The position numbers and the translations under genes are program-made. From the NCBI GenBank assembly GCA_027452265.1, contig DAIDGR010000047.1, positions 1 to 38,031 on the forward strand: a stretch of DNA of 38,031 bases, given 5' to 3'. This DNA is from Caulobacteraceae bacterium. GTDB taxonomy: Bacteria; Pseudomonadota; Alphaproteobacteria; Caulobacterales; Caulobacteraceae. The notes under the pieces were generated by a model, which worked only from the letters and a program-made list of their open reading frames with translations, did not search any database and was not told the origin of the DNA. This document shows, in pieces, positions 10,534-20,787 of this stretch (position 1 is the stretch's first letter; the number at the start of each line of letters is the position of its first letter).

Positions 10534-13500
10534 ATGGATGATTTCGTGTTTCACGACCCGACGGGGCGGCGTGCGCGCCGCGCCAATCTGGGCGTGGGCC
10601 TCATCATCTCCCTGGCCGCCCTGGTGGTGGCGGCGTTTTTCGCCACCCTCGCCTTCGCCCCGACCCTGCCGGAGGTGACGCTGAAGGACCCCCGCGTCCT
10701 GCAGGCCCTGCACCAGGAGACCGCGCAGCGCCACTTCCGTCGGCCGGACGGTTGGCGACAGGTTCCCCGCCCCGCCAAGGCCGAGCGCGGGTCCCCGTCC
10801 CGCCCCCTGTCGGTGGGTTTCTATGTCACCTGGGACGAGAGTTCGCGGGTGTCGCTACGTCGGCACGTCAACCAACTCGACGTGGTCTCGCCGCAGTGGG
10901 TGCTGCTGGGCGCCCGCCCTGGGACCTTCTCGGTCACCAACGACCCCGTGGCCGAGGCCTTGATCGCCCAGGCGCACACGCCGCCCTCGATCCTTCCCAT
11001 GGTCCATAACGGCGTCAACGGCGCGCCGGACGCCGACCTGGGCAACGTCCTTTTGACCAACCCGGCCGGGCAGAAGACCCTGATCGCGGGGCTGGTGGCG
11101 CTCGCCAAGCAGCGGGGCTGGGCCGGCTATGTGTTCGACCTCGAGGGCCTCTCGCCTCAGGCCCTGGCCCGCTACCCCGCCTTCCTCGCCGCCGCGCGCG
11201 CCGCGCTCAAGCCGATCGGCCGGGAAGTCTGGGTCGCGACCCCGTTCGGCGACGACTCCTGGCCCCTCCGGCGCCTGGGCGAAGTCACCGATACGGTGGT
11301 GCTGATGGCCTATGACCAGCATTGGGGCGGCGGGGCGCCGGGCGCCGTCACCGGCCAGGACTGGTACGAGAGGACCCTGGCCACCGACATGCGCCGGCTC
11401 GATCCGGCCCACACGATCGTGGCCCTGGGCGCCCACGGCTATGACTGGACCCTGGCTGACGCCAAGGGGCCGGCAAGCGCCCACGCCATCACCTTCTACG
11501 ACGCCACCCAGATCGCGCACGACGCCAACGCCCAGGTGGGTCTGGACGAGGCGACGCTGAATCCGACCTTTGGCTATGTCGACGACGACGGACGCAAACA
11601 TGCCGTCTGGTTTCTCGACGTGGCGACGTTCTTCAACGAATTGAAGGTCACCGACCCCTATCGACCGGAAGGCTACGCCCTGTGGCGGATGGGCTCTGAA
11701 GACCCCTCCGTCTGGAACTATTTGCGCCAGCCCTTCGGCGTCGCCCAACCGGTGAACCTGGAGACCGTGGCCCCCAGCGTGGGCGTCGATTTCGACGGAA
11801 CAGGCGAGATCCTGCACGTCGACGCCGCGCCCAAGGCCGGGCGGCGCGTGGTGGGTGTGGACCGGCAGACCGGCCTGATCTCGGCCGAAACCTACAAGGT
11901 CATGCCGACGTCCTATGTCATCGACCGCTATGGCGCCCACCCAGGCTGGGTGGCCCTGACCTTCGATGACGGACCGGACGGCCGCTGGACGCCGAAGATT
12001 CTCAGCATCCTTGAGCAGAAGCACGTCAACGCCACGTTCTTCGTCATCGGCCAGAACATGCAGGCCCGGCCGGACCTGGTGCAGCGCGAGATCCGCGACG
12101 GCGACATGGTCGGCAACCACACCTGGACCCATCCCAATATCGGCGTCACGCCGCTGCCCCAGACCGACCTGGAGATCAACACGACCCAGCGTCTGTTCCA
12201 GGTCCTGACCGGCCGCTCCATGCGGCTCTTCCGGCCGCCCTATTTCGGCGACGCCGAGCCGTCGACCCCCGGGGAAGTCGACCCCCTGATCGTGGCGCAG
12301 AAGCTCGGCTATCTGATCGTCGGCCTGCGGATCGACCCGGACGACTGGAAAAAGCCCGACCCGACGCTGATCGTTCAACGCACGCTTGAGGGGTTGAAGG
12401 TGACCGGCGAGCACGCCGGACAGGTGGTGCTCCTGCATGACGCGGGCGGCGACCGCAGCCGCACGGTGGAGGCTCTGCCGCACCTGATCGACGCCTTGCA
12501 GGCCGCCGGGTATCGCCTGGTCACGGTCGACCAGTTGGCCGGGATGAGCCGCACGGACGCCTTGCCGCCCACCTCCAGGTCGAGCTTTTCGCTGTTCCTG
12601 GACCGACTGGGATTTGGCTTCTTCCGGTATCTGAACGACATCCTGCAGGGCCTGTTTACCGTGGCCATTGTCCTTGGTCTGGCCCGCCTGGTGTTCCTGG
12701 CCGGCCTCTCCCTGATGCACCGAATCCGCGAGCCGGGGCGCGAGCCGGCCGATCTCGACCCCGCCACCGGTCCGATGATCACCGTGCTGATCCCGTGCTT
12801 CAACGAAGAGAAGGTCATCGTGCCTTCGGTGACGCGGATCCTGGCCTCGGACTGGGGTCGCATCGAAGTCCTGGTTCTGGATGACGGGTCCAAGGACGGC
12901 ACGGCGCGGGTGGTGCGCGAAGCCTTCGCCGACGAGCCGCGGGTGACGCTGCTGTCGTTCGAGAACGGCGGCAAGGCGCGGGCCCTCAATCGCGGTCTTG
13001 CCCAGGCCCAGGGCGACATCATCGTGGCTCTGGACGCCGACACCCTGTTTCCGCCCCAGACCCTGGGCAAGCTGGCGCGCTGGTTCGTCGACCCCAAGGT
13101 GGGGGCCGTGGCCGGCAACGCCATCGTCGGCAACCGACTGAACCTGATCACGCGCTGGCAGGCTCTTGAATATGTCACGGCGCAGAATCTGGAGCGGCGC
13201 GCCCTGGCCGCGCTCGGGGCGGTGACCGTGGTGCCCGGCGCCGTGGGAGCCTGGCGGCGGACGGTTCTGCAGGAGCTGAACGGGTTTCCGGCCGACACCC
13301 TGGCCGAGGACCAGGACCTGACCCTGGCGGTGCAGCGCGCCGGCTGGACCGTGGAGTTCGACTCGTTCGCACGGGCCTATACCGAGGCGCCCGACACGGT
13401 GAAGGGCCTGCTCAACCAGCGCTTCCGTTGGTCCTTTGGCACCCTGCAATGCCTGTGGAAGCACCGCGCGGGCCTGTTCAATCCCAAGCGCCCCGTGCTG

Positions 13501-13893
13501 GGCTTCGTCGCCCTGCCACAGATCTGGCTGTTCCAGATCGTTCTCACCGTGGCCGCGCCCCTGGTGGACCTGGCCATCGTCTCCTCCCTCGCCTGGGCGA
13601 TCTATGGGCGCTATTTCCACCCCGTGGAGTGGTCGCCGGACGATTTCATAAGATCGGTCTTCTACTGGGCCGCCTTCATCTTCCTCGACCTCTCGGCCGC
13701 GGCGCTGGGCATGGCGCTGGAGCGCAAGGCCCCCTGGCGCGACCTGGTCTGGCTTCCGGCCCAGCGCTTCGGCTACCGCCAGCTCATGTACTACGTGGTG
13801 GTGAAGTCGGTGGCGTCGGCGATCCGCGGCTATCGGGTGGGCTGGGGCAAGCTCGAACGCCGCGCCACGGCGGTGCTCGGCAAGACGAGCTGA
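10534..13893 (+). CDS. GH18-like / NodB deacetylase / GT2 synthase fusion protein
   Basis: This 1119-residue membrane protein joins three carbohydrate-active modules. Residues about 19-43 form an N-terminal membrane anchor. Residues about 90-405 resemble GH18/YaaH-type hydrolases ([11 protein letters not shown], the acidic FDLEG at 201-205, [12 protein letters not shown]). Residues about 465-680 are a NodB/CE4 deacetylase with FDDGPDG (Asp478/Asp479), His529/His533 (NHTWTH), RLFRPPYFG and VLLHDAGG. After a membrane helix near 706-728 comes a processive GT2 domain with Asp783/Asp784, the LDAD motif (Asp834, Asp836), EDQD (925-928) and QRFRW (962-966), then further membrane helices. The combination recalls PgaB plus PgaC in poly-N-acetylglucosamine export. 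The likely product is a partly deacetylated amino-sugar polymer, but substrate and role are inferred. It may have its own promoter. Confidence 0.9.
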   Translation: MDDFVFHDPTGRRARRANLGVGLIISLAALVVAAFFATLAFAPTLPEVTLKDPRVLQALHQETAQRHFRRPDGWRQVPRPAKAERGSPSRPLSVGFYVTWDESSRVSLRRHVNQLDVVSPQWVLLGARPGTFSVTNDPVAEALIAQAHTPPSILPMVHNGVNGAPDADLGNVLLTNPAGQKTLIAGLVALAKQRGWAGYVFDLEGLSPQALARYPAFLAAARAALKPIGREVWVATPFGDDSWPLRRLGEVTDTVVLMAYDQHWGGGAPGAVTGQDWYERTLATDMRRLDPAHTIVALGAHGYDWTLADAKGPASAHAITFYDATQIAHDANAQVGLDEATLNPTFGYVDDDGRKHAVWFLDVATFFNELKVTDPYRPEGYALWRMGSEDPSVWNYLRQPFGVAQPVNLETVAPSVGVDFDGTGEILHVDAAPKAGRRVVGVDRQTGLISAETYKVMPTSYVIDRYGAHPGWVALTFDDGPDGRWTPKILSILEQKHVNATFFVIGQNMQARPDLVQREIRDGDMVGNHTWTHPNIGVTPLPQTDLEINTTQRLFQVLTGRSMRLFRPPYFGDAEPSTPGEVDPLIVAQKLGYLIVGLRIDPDDWKKPDPTLIVQRTLEGLKVTGEHAGQVVLLHDAGGDRSRTVEALPHLIDALQAAGYRLVTVDQLAGMSRTDALPPTSRSSFSLFLDRLGFGFFRYLNDILQGLFTVAIVLGLARLVFLAGLSLMHRIREPGREPADLDPATGPMITVLIPCFNEEKVIVPSVTRILASDWGRIEVLVLDDGSKDGTARVVREAFADEPRVTLLSFENGGKARALNRGLAQAQGDIIVALDADTLFPPQTLGKLARWFVDPKVGAVAGNAIVGNRLNLITRWQALEYVTAQNLERRALAALGAVTVVPGAVGAWRRTVLQELNGFPADTLAEDQDLTLAVQRAGWTVEFDSFARAYTEAPDTVKGLLNQRFRWSFGTLQCLWKHRAGLFNPKRPVLGFVALPQIWLFQIVLTVAAPLVDLAIVSSLAWAIYGRYFHPVEWSPDDFIRSVFYWAAFIFLDLSAAALGMALERKAPWRDLVWLPAQRFGYRQLMYYVVVKSVASAIRGYRVGWGKLERRATAVLGKTS

Positions 13894-13948
13894 TCGCTTT
13901 TGCGGGGGCGCGAGAGGCGATTGCCGCGCGGGAACACGCCGCGCACGG

Positions 13949-13978
13949 TTGCCTTGGCGGCGCCCCCCTCCCTATAAG
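13949..13978 (+). promoter_or_regulatory. Candidate sucC promoter
   Basis: TTGCCT (13949-13954) and TATAAG (13973-13978) are separated by 18 bases and lie 47-76 bases before the sucC start, with a GAGGATC ribosome site (from about 14009) between. This is a good sigma-70-like pair for such a GC-rich genome. Confidence 0.4.
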
Positions 13979-14024
13979 CGGCGCGACGCTGGCGACGGCG
14001 TCCAAGTTCGAGGATCGCCCGTTC

Positions 14025-15191
14025 ATGAATATCCACGAGTATCAGGCCAAGGCTGTGCTGGCGAAGTACGGCGCTCCGGTCCCGCGCGGGGAGCCGGCAT
14101 TCAGCGTGGACGAGGCCGTGGCGGCGGCGGAGCGTCTGGGCGGCCCGGTCTGGGTGGTCAAGGCGCAGATCCACGCCGGCGGCCGGGGCAAGGGCGGCGG
14201 CGTCAAGCTGGCCCGCTCGGTCGCCGAGGTCCGGGATCTGGCGTCGCAGATGCTCGGCATGACGCTCGTCACCCACCAGACCGGTCCGCACGGCCGCAAG
14301 GTGCGGCGGCTCTATATCGAGGACGGCGCCGACATCGCCCGGGAGCTCTATCTCTCCCTGCTGGTGGATCGTGAAACGAGCCGGATCGCCGTGGTCGCCT
14401 CCACCGAGGGCGGCATGGATATAGAGGAGGTGGCTCACAAGACGCCGGAGAAGATTCTCACCTTCGCCATCGATCCGGCGACCGGCCCCTGGCCGCACCA
14501 CGCCGCGAATCTCTCCAAGGCCCTGGGCCTGACCGGCGAGGCGGCCAAGCAGATGCGCGCCCTGCTGCCCGCGCTCTATGCCGCCTTCAAGGGCGAGGAC
14601 ATGAGCCTGCTGGAGATCAACCCCCTGATCGTCACCGGCGCGGGCAAGCTGGTCGTGCTCGACGCCAAGATCGGCTTCGACGACAACGCCCTCTATCGCC
14701 ACCCTGACGTGGTGGCCCTGCGCGACACCGACGAGGAGGACCCCAAGGAGATCGAGGCCTCCAAACATGAGCTGTCCTATATCGCGCTCGACGGCGAGAT
14801 CGGCTGCATGGTCAATGGCGCGGGCCTGGCCATGGCCACCATGGACATCATCAAGCTGTACGGCGCCGAGCCGGCCAATTTCCTCGATGTCGGCGGCGGC
14901 GCGTCCAAGGAAAAGGTCACCGCCGCGTTCAAGATCATCACCGCCGATCCCAATGTGAAGGGCATCCTGGTCAACATCTTCGGCGGCATCATGCGCTGCG
15001 ACATCATCGCCGAGGGGGTGATCGCCGCGGTCAAGGAGGTGGGGCTGAAGGTCCCGCTCGTGGTCCGTCTCGAAGGCACCAATGTCGAGCTCGGCAAGGA
15101 TATCCTGTCGCGCAGCGGTCTCAACGTGATCGCCGCCAACGACCTCGCCGATGGCGCACAAAAGATCGTCCAGGCCGTGCGCGCGGCCTGA
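14025..15191 (+). CDS. sucC: Succinyl-CoA synthetase (ADP-forming) beta subunit
   Basis: The 388-residue ATP-grasp subunit starts at ATG 14025 ([20 protein letters not shown]), the conserved SucC N-terminus; the frame is open further 5' but that stretch overlaps the fusion gene and is not SucC-like. It carries the nucleotide-binding segment [17 protein letters not shown], the Mg-site [12 protein letters not shown] and the C-terminal [15 protein letters not shown]. With SucD it makes succinate and ATP from succinyl-CoA, the step after the 2-oxoglutarate dehydrogenase encoded downstream. The partner sucD is not adjacent: an exported protein gene lies between. Confidence 0.97.
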   Translation: MNIHEYQAKAVLAKYGAPVPRGEPAFSVDEAVAAAERLGGPVWVVKAQIHAGGRGKGGGVKLARSVAEVRDLASQMLGMTLVTHQTGPHGRKVRRLYIEDGADIARELYLSLLVDRETSRIAVVASTEGGMDIEEVAHKTPEKILTFAIDPATGPWPHHAANLSKALGLTGEAAKQMRALLPALYAAFKGEDMSLLEINPLIVTGAGKLVVLDAKIGFDDNALYRHPDVVALRDTDEEDPKEIEASKHELSYIALDGEIGCMVNGAGLAMATMDIIKLYGAEPANFLDVGGGASKEKVTAAFKIITADPNVKGILVNIFGGIMRCDIIAEGVIAAVKEVGLKVPLVVRLEGTNVELGKDILSRSGLNVIAANDLADGAQKIVQAVRAA

Positions 15192-15237
15192 TCGCCCCGC
15201 GCCGTCCCATCCCAATCCGCCGGAAGGAATCCCCGCC

Positions 15238-15819
15238 TTGACCCGATCTCGCCTCGCCGGAGCCGCAGGCTCCACTCTCGCCGCCGCCCTAGCGGTCAGC
15301 GCCTTCGCGACGCTGGACGCCAGCGCCTCCCAGGCCGCCGAGCCAGCCTTTGACGCGTTCGCCCAGACCTGCATGGCCGGCGACGCGGCCCCCGCGGGCG
15401 TCGTCGCGGCCGCCGATCAGGCGGGCTGGACCAAGGGCGGAGCGGCAGGCGCGCCGATCTCGGGATTCACGGTCACCGCCAGCGACACCCGAACCAAGCA
15501 CGACGGCGACATGGTGTTTTCGCTCTACACCTGGACCGGGGCCAAGGGCCCGATCACGGCTTCGGAGTGCCAGCTCCAGGCGTCGAGCGCCAACCTCGCA
15601 GCCCTGACCTCAGCGGTGGGCGCCAAGATCGGCGTGCCCTCGGCCCAGACCAGCGCCGCCAAGACCACCTTCCAGTTCGCCGGGCCGTTGAGCGCGCCCA
15701 AGGCCCTCGCGGCCGGTCAGAGCATGGACGAGGTCGCCGCCGGCGACGGACTCTACATCCTGACCGTATCCGCGGCCGGCAAGGGCGCGTTCGTCGAGAT
15801 CCTCAAGATCAAGAAATAG
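15238..15819 (+). CDS. Exported protein of unknown function, TTG start
   Basis: The likely start is TTG at 15238, because GGAAGGAAT lies about 9 bases upstream and the product then begins with a signal peptide ([32 protein letters not shown], cleavage near ASQAAE). No ATG gives such a start. The mature part of about 160 residues begins [13 protein letters not shown] and includes a second Cys (ASECQL), perhaps a disulfide. It resembles small alphaproteobacterial periplasmic proteins without assigned function. The gene sits 46 bases after sucC and 61 before sucD, so it is probably on the suc transcript. Confidence 0.75.
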   Translation: MTRSRLAGAAGSTLAAALAVSAFATLDASASQAAEPAFDAFAQTCMAGDAAPAGVVAAADQAGWTKGGAAGAPISGFTVTASDTRTKHDGDMVFSLYTWTGAKGPITASECQLQASSANLAALTSAVGAKIGVPSAQTSAAKTTFQFAGPLSAPKALAAGQSMDEVAAGDGLYILTVSAAGKGAFVEILKIKK

Positions 15820-15880
15820 GCCGCCCTCCGGCAGTCCCCCGCTCCGCCCTTACCTTGAAGCCGTCCGAAAGCCCGTTCGC

Positions 15881-16756
15881 ATGTCCATTCTGATCGGTCA
15901 CAACACCCGGGTCATCTGCCAGGGCCTCACCGGCGCCCAGGGCTCGTTCCACACGGAGCAAGCCATCGCCTACGGCACCAAGATGGTCGGCGGGGTGACG
16001 CCGGGCAAAGGCGGGACGACGCATCTGGGCCTGCCGGTGTTCGACACGGTCGCCGAAGCCGCCGCCGCGACCCGTCCGGACGCGGTGGTCAGCTATGTGC
16101 CCCCGCCGTTCGCGGCGGACTCGATCCTCGAGGCCATCGACGCGGAGATCCCCCTGATCGTCTGCATTACCGAGGGCATTCCGGTGACGGACATGGTGGC
16201 CGTGAAGCGGGCCCTCTGCGGCTCCAAGTCGCGGCTGATCGGACCCAACTGCCCCGGCGTCCTGACCCCTGAGGCCTGCAAGATCGGCATCATGCCCGGG
16301 AACATCTTCCGCAAGGGCTCGGTGGGGGTGGTCTCGCGCTCGGGCACCTTGACCTACGAGGCCGTGTTCCAGACCAGCCAGGTGGGCCTTGGTCAGACGA
16401 CGGCCGTGGGCATTGGCGGCGATCCCGTCAAGGGAACCGAGTTCATCGACGTGTTGGAGATGTTCCTGGCCGATCCGGCGACCGAATCGATCATCATGAT
16501 CGGCGAGATCGGCGGCTCCGCCGAGGAAGACGCGGCCGAATTCATCAAGCACTCGAAGGTCAAGAAGCCCATGGTCGGCTTCATCGCCGGGCGCACCGCC
16601 CCGCCCGGACGCCGCATGGGCCATGCCGGGGCCATCATCTCCGGCGGTCGAGGCGGCGCCGAGGACAAGATCGCGGCCATGGAGTCGGCCGGGATTCGCG
16701 TGTCCCCCTCGCCTGCCGCGCTCGGCGAGACCCTGGTCGAGCTGCTCAAGGGCTGA
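15881..16756 (+). CDS. sucD: Succinyl-CoA synthetase alpha subunit
   Basis: The 291-residue subunit contains the CoA-binding Rossmann domain ([31 protein letters not shown]), the [20 protein letters not shown] segment and the phosphorylated catalytic His248 in [14 protein letters not shown]. It pairs with SucC to form the TCA-cycle ligase. Length and motifs are normal. The ribosome site is weak (GAAAG). It is separated from sucA by a DUF2076 gene. Confidence 0.97.
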   Translation: MSILIGHNTRVICQGLTGAQGSFHTEQAIAYGTKMVGGVTPGKGGTTHLGLPVFDTVAEAAAATRPDAVVSYVPPPFAADSILEAIDAEIPLIVCITEGIPVTDMVAVKRALCGSKSRLIGPNCPGVLTPEACKIGIMPGNIFRKGSVGVVSRSGTLTYEAVFQTSQVGLGQTTAVGIGGDPVKGTEFIDVLEMFLADPATESIIMIGEIGGSAEEDAAEFIKHSKVKKPMVGFIAGRTAPPGRRMGHAGAIISGGRGGAEDKIAAMESAGIRVSPSPAALGETLVELLKG

Positions 16757-16893
16757 TCGCGAACGGCTGAGACTCCGGGAGCCGAAGGCGAGAGCGCCGG
16801 CCCTGGACGGAGACCGGCGGCGTCCCCACATCTGCGCCGGGGCAGCGGAGACGTAAGCCTTCTCTCCCCAGCCTTCTCTCCAAGGATGACGCG

Positions 16894-17568
16894 ATGACGA
16901 GCGACGAACAGGCCCTGCTCCAGCGCTTTCTGCAGGACCTCGCCCAGACCCGGGCCGGTCCCAAGGACGCGGACGCCGAGGGCATGATTCAGCAGACCCT
17001 GCGGACCGCGCCGGACGCGGCCTATGTCCTGGTGCAGCATGCGATCCTGTCGGACCAGGCCCTGCACGCGGCCCAGGACCGGATCGCCCAGCTTGAAGCG
17101 GAACTGCGCCAGCAGCAGGTCGCCGCGCCGCCGCCGCGCTTCCTCGGCGGCGCCAGCCCCTGGGCACAAGCCGCCCAAGGTCAGGCCGCCCAAGGTCAGG
17201 CCCCTCAGGCGACGCCCGACATGTATGCCCGCGCCCCGGCCGCCGCGCCGCCGGCGCCGCCGCCCTCCGCGCCCTATTATGGCCCTGGCCCTTTCCAGAA
17301 CGGCGGCGGACTCGGCAGCTTCCTGCGCAATGTCGGGACCATGGCCGCCGGCGTCGCGGCCGGTGATCTGCTGTTCAGCGGCGTCTCCAGCCTGTTCGGC
17401 GGCGGACGCGGGTTCGGCGGCGGCTTTGGCGGCTTCGGCGGGGGCCCGGGCGAGATCATCGAGAACAACTATTATGGCGACCAGGGCGGCCAGGGCGGCG
17501 GCTTTGGCGGAGACGGGGACTTCGGCGGCGGCGGGGACGACTTCAGCGGGGGCGGGTTCGACACCTGA
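16894..17568 (+). CDS. DUF2076 family protein with glycine-rich tail
   Basis: The 224-residue product opens MTSDEQALLQRFLQDLAQTR and continues with DADAEGMIQQTLRTAPDAAYVLVQHAILSDQAL, the DUF2076 N-terminal helical domain. A predicted coiled-coil (about 55-75) follows. The middle is Ala/Pro/Gln-rich with an in-frame 15-bp tandem duplication encoding AAQGQ (17171-17200), then a short hydrophobic Gly/Ala stretch (FLRNVGTMAAGVAAGDLLFS) and a tail rich in Gly, Phe and Asp. Members are described only as putative periplasmic or membrane-associated proteins. An AAGGA ribosome site precedes the ATG. Its place between sucD and sucA suggests co-transcription, but no metabolic role is evident. Confidence 0.85.
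   Translation: MTSDEQALLQRFLQDLAQTRAGPKDADAEGMIQQTLRTAPDAAYVLVQHAILSDQALHAAQDRIAQLEAELRQQQVAAPPPRFLGGASPWAQAAQGQAAQGQAPQATPDMYARAPAAAPPAPPPSAPYYGPGPFQNGGGLGSFLRNVGTMAAGVAAGDLLFSGVSSLFGGGRGFGGGFGGFGGGPGEIIENNYYGDQGGQGGGFGGDGDFGGGGDDFSGGGFDT
17171..17200 (+). repeat. 15-bp in-frame tandem duplication
   Basis: CCGCCCAAGGTCAGG occurs twice head to tail at 17171-17185 and 17186-17200 inside the DUF2076 gene and adds five residues per copy. This low-complexity linker probably varies in length between strains. Confidence 0.8.
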
Positions 17569-17748
17569 GCGCGGAATCCTGAGTTCCGGAGGCGCGCCGC
17601 CTTGGATCGGGCAAATTTTGACCTCCAAGTCACGCGAAGGGTTCATCGCGAGGTGAGCTTGAGCTAACAAGCGCCTCGCTCGCGCCCGGCGCATCGCGCG
17701 CGACTCCGCCTAGACGCAGCGGGCCTTGCCCCGCGCAGGACAAGACTG

Positions 17749-20700
17749 ATGGCCGACGATTCAGGACGGTTGAACGAGATTCTGGCGGAAACGGCCTTTC
17801 TCTACGGCGCCAACGCCGAGTTCGTAGAGGCCCTTCAGGCCCGCTGGGCCGCCGACCCCGCCTCGGTCGAGCCGTCCTGGCGCGATTTCTTCGCCTCCCT
17901 GGCTGATCGCCCTGATGCGGTGAAGGCCCAGTCCGCCCCGCCAAGCTGGGCGCCGCCGCGCGAGGCGCTGCAACCCCGCCCAGAATGGCTCTCGGCGCTG
18001 GATGGCCTTTGGCCCGCCGTCGCCGCCAAGGTCGCCGAAGGCGTCCGCCAGAAGAACCCGGCCGCCAGCCAGGACGAGATTCGCGCGCGCACCCTGGATT
18101 CGCTGCGCGCGATCATGATGATCCGCGCCTACCGCATGCGCGGCCACCTGAAGGCGAAGCTCGACCCCCTGGGCCTGGCGGTGACCGAGGGCGACGCCTC
18201 CGAGCTCGACCCCGCCACCTATGGATTCGCCGAGGCCGACTTCGAGCGCCCGATCTTCCTCGACTATGTTCTGGGCCTGGAGACCGCGACCCTCAGCGAG
18301 ATCCTGGAGATCCTGCGCCGCACCTACTGCGGGACCCTGGGCGTGCAGTACATGCACATCAGCGACCCGGCGGAAAAGGCCTGGCTGCAAAGGCGCATCG
18401 AAGGCCGTGACAACGAGATCAGCTTCACGCCGGAAGGCAAGATCGCCATCCTTCGTAAGCTCATCGAGGCCGAGGGCTTCGAACGCTTCCTCGCCCGCCG
18501 CTATCCGGGAACCAAGCGCTTTGGCCTGGACGGCGCCGAGGCGATCGTCCCGGCCCTCGAGCAGATCATCAAGCGCGGCGGCGCCCTGGGCGTCAGCGAC
18601 ATCATTGTCGGCATGCCGCACCGGGGGCGGTTGAACGTCCTGGCCGCGGTGATGGGCAAGCCCTACCGCGCCATCTTCCATGAGTTCCAGGGCGGCTCGT
18701 CGGTGCCCGAGGACATCGAGGGTTCGGGCGATGTGAAATACCATCTGGGCGCCTCGTCCGACCGCGCCTTCGACGGCAACACGGTTCACCTGTCCCTGAC
18801 CGCCAATCCCAGCCACCTGGAGATCGTCAATCCCGTGGTCCTGGGCAAGGCGCGGGCCAAGCAGGCCTTCACCCTGCGCGAGAACCGCAGCGCCGGGCGC
18901 GGCCATGTTCTGCCGCTCCTGATGCACGGCGACGCCGCCTTCGCCGGACAGGGCGTCGTGGCCGAATGCTTCAACCTGATGGGGATTCGCGGCTATCGCA
19001 CCGGCGGGGCGCTGCACCTGATCGTCAACAATCAGATCGGCTTCACCACCAATCCCCGCTACAGCCGCACCAGCCCCTACCCGTCGGACAGCGCTCTGAT
19101 GGTCGAGGCGCCGATCTTCCACGTCAATGGCGACGACCCCGAAGCGGTGACCTTCGCCGCACGCGTAGCCGTGGAGTATCGCCAGGAATTCGGCAAGGAC
19201 GTGGTCATCGACATGTTCTGCTATCGCCGCTTCGGTCACAACGAGGGCGACGATCCGACCATGACCCAGCCCTTGATGTACAAGGCGATCAAGGATCACC
19301 CCGCCACGCGGGAGATCTATGCCGGGCGCCTGATCGAGGAGGGCGTGGTCACCGCGGAACAGGTGGAAGCCTGGGTCAAGGAGTTCACCGACCTTCTGGA
19401 TGTGGAGTTCGAGGCCGGCAAGACCTGGCATGCCGACCGCGCCGACTGGCTGGACGGCAAGTGGGCGGGCCTTGCCCTGCCCAACAGCGAGGAGCGACGG
19501 GGCGAGACCGCCGTGCCGCGCCAGAAACTTCAGGATCTCGGCCGCGCCTTCACCGTCTTCCCCGACGGCTTCAACGTGCACAAGACCGTGGCTCGGATCA
19601 TCGAAACGCGCCGCCATGCCATCGAGACGGGCGAAGGCCTGGATTGGGCGACCGCCGAGCATCTCGCCTTCGCCAGCCTGTTGGACCAGGGCATTCCGGT
19701 GCGCCTGTCGGGCCAGGACAGCGTCCGTGGCACCTTCAGCCAGCGCCATTGCGACCTGATCGATCAGGAGACCGAGGCGCACTACACCCCGCTCCAGCAC
19801 CTGCGCCCCGGCCAGGCCCATTTCGAGGCCCTGGACTCGGCCCTCTCGGAAGAGGCGGTGCTGGGCTTTGAATACGGCTTCTCGCTCACCGACCCGGGCA
19901 CGCTGGTGCTCTGGGAGGCGCAATATGGCGACTTCGCCAACGGCGCGCAGGTCGTGGTCGACCAGTTCGTCTCCTCGGCCGAGCGCAAGTGGCTGCGGAT
20001 GTCGGGCCTCGTCCTCCTGCTGCCGCATGGCTACGAGGGACAAGGGCCCGAGCACTCCTCGGCCCGCCTGGAGCGCTACCTCCAGCTCTGCGCCGAAGAC
20101 AATCTGCAGGTGGCCAACTGCACCACCCCGGCCAACTATTTCCACATCCTGCGCCGGCAGGTGCTGCGCGAGTTCCGTAAGCCCCTGGTGCTGATGGCGC
20201 CCAAGTCGCTGCTGCGACACAAGAAGGCGGTGTCGAGCCTCAACGAATTGGCCGAGGGCTCGTCCTTCCACCGGGTGCTGCGGGATGACGCCGAGGCCGG
20301 CAAGGCGGGCGTGACGCTGAAGCCCGACGCACAGATCCGTCGGGTCGTGCTCTGCTCGGGAAAGGTCTATTACGACCTTCTTGAGGAGCGCGAAAAGCGC
20401 GGCATCGACGATATCTATCTGTTGCGCCTGGAGCAGTTCTATCCCTGGCCGATGAAGTCGCTCAGCGTCGAGCTGTCGCGCTTCAAGGCGGCGGAGCTGG
20501 TCTGGTGCCAGGAGGAGCCCAAGAACATGGGCGGCTGGACCTTTGTCGACCCCTGGCTGGAGCTGACCCTGGCCAAGCTCGACGTGGCGTCCAAGCGGGC
20601 GCGCTATTCGGGCCGGCCGGCCTCGGCCGCCACCGCGGCGGGCCAGATGAGCCGCCACCTCAAGGAGCTTCAGACCTTCCTCGGCCAAGCGCTCGGCTAG
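17749..20700 (+). CDS. sucA: 2-oxoglutarate dehydrogenase E1 component
   Basis: The 983-residue thiamine diphosphate enzyme decarboxylates 2-oxoglutarate and transfers the succinyl group to the SucB lipoyl arm. It has the N-terminal E2-binding segment (LNEILAETAFLYGANAEFVEAL), IVGMPHRGRLNVLAAVMGKP, DVKYHLGASSDR, the ThDP motif GDAAFAGQG (Asp395) ending in NNQIGFTT (Asn427/428), HNEGDDP, and the C-terminal transketolase-like part with LLLPHGYEGQGPEHSSARLER. Length is normal. AGGAC precedes the ATG. The 180-base gap upstream leaves room for its own promoter: CTAGAC at about 17713 resembles local -10 elements, but no good -35 is seen. Confidence 0.97.
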   Translation: MADDSGRLNEILAETAFLYGANAEFVEALQARWAADPASVEPSWRDFFASLADRPDAVKAQSAPPSWAPPREALQPRPEWLSALDGLWPAVAAKVAEGVRQKNPAASQDEIRARTLDSLRAIMMIRAYRMRGHLKAKLDPLGLAVTEGDASELDPATYGFAEADFERPIFLDYVLGLETATLSEILEILRRTYCGTLGVQYMHISDPAEKAWLQRRIEGRDNEISFTPEGKIAILRKLIEAEGFERFLARRYPGTKRFGLDGAEAIVPALEQIIKRGGALGVSDIIVGMPHRGRLNVLAAVMGKPYRAIFHEFQGGSSVPEDIEGSGDVKYHLGASSDRAFDGNTVHLSLTANPSHLEIVNPVVLGKARAKQAFTLRENRSAGRGHVLPLLMHGDAAFAGQGVVAECFNLMGIRGYRTGGALHLIVNNQIGFTTNPRYSRTSPYPSDSALMVEAPIFHVNGDDPEAVTFAARVAVEYRQEFGKDVVIDMFCYRRFGHNEGDDPTMTQPLMYKAIKDHPATREIYAGRLIEEGVVTAEQVEAWVKEFTDLLDVEFEAGKTWHADRADWLDGKWAGLALPNSEERRGETAVPRQKLQDLGRAFTVFPDGFNVHKTVARIIETRRHAIETGEGLDWATAEHLAFASLLDQGIPVRLSGQDSVRGTFSQRHCDLIDQETEAHYTPLQHLRPGQAHFEALDSALSEEAVLGFEYGFSLTDPGTLVLWEAQYGDFANGAQVVVDQFVSSAERKWLRMSGLVLLLPHGYEGQGPEHSSARLERYLQLCAEDNLQVANCTTPANYFHILRRQVLREFRKPLVLMAPKSLLRHKKAVSSLNELAEGSSFHRVLRDDAEAGKAGVTLKPDAQIRRVVLCSGKVYYDLLEEREKRGIDDIYLLRLEQFYPWPMKSLSVELSRFKAAELVWCQEEPKNMGGWTFVDPWLELTLAKLDVASKRARYSGRPASAATAAGQMSRHLKELQTFLGQALG

Positions 20701-20787
20701 AGCGCCCCTGAACCTTCGGGCCGGCTTCCGGTCCTGACCCAACCCAAGGCGCCATGACATGCGCCGCGACGGGAGACGACGGCAGAC

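Noticed and set aside
10855-13620. 921-codon minus-strand frame opposite the GH18/CE4/GT2 gene
   Set aside because: Shadow frame with low-complexity composition; the plus strand has all catalytic motifs.
13428-14024. N-terminal extension of sucC
   Set aside because: The frame is open but overlaps the fusion gene; SucC homology starts exactly at MNIHEYQAK (14025).
17618-17668. TTGACC and GCTAAC as a sucA promoter
   Set aside because: The two elements are 39 bases apart, too far for a single sigma-70-type promoter; neither has a good partner.
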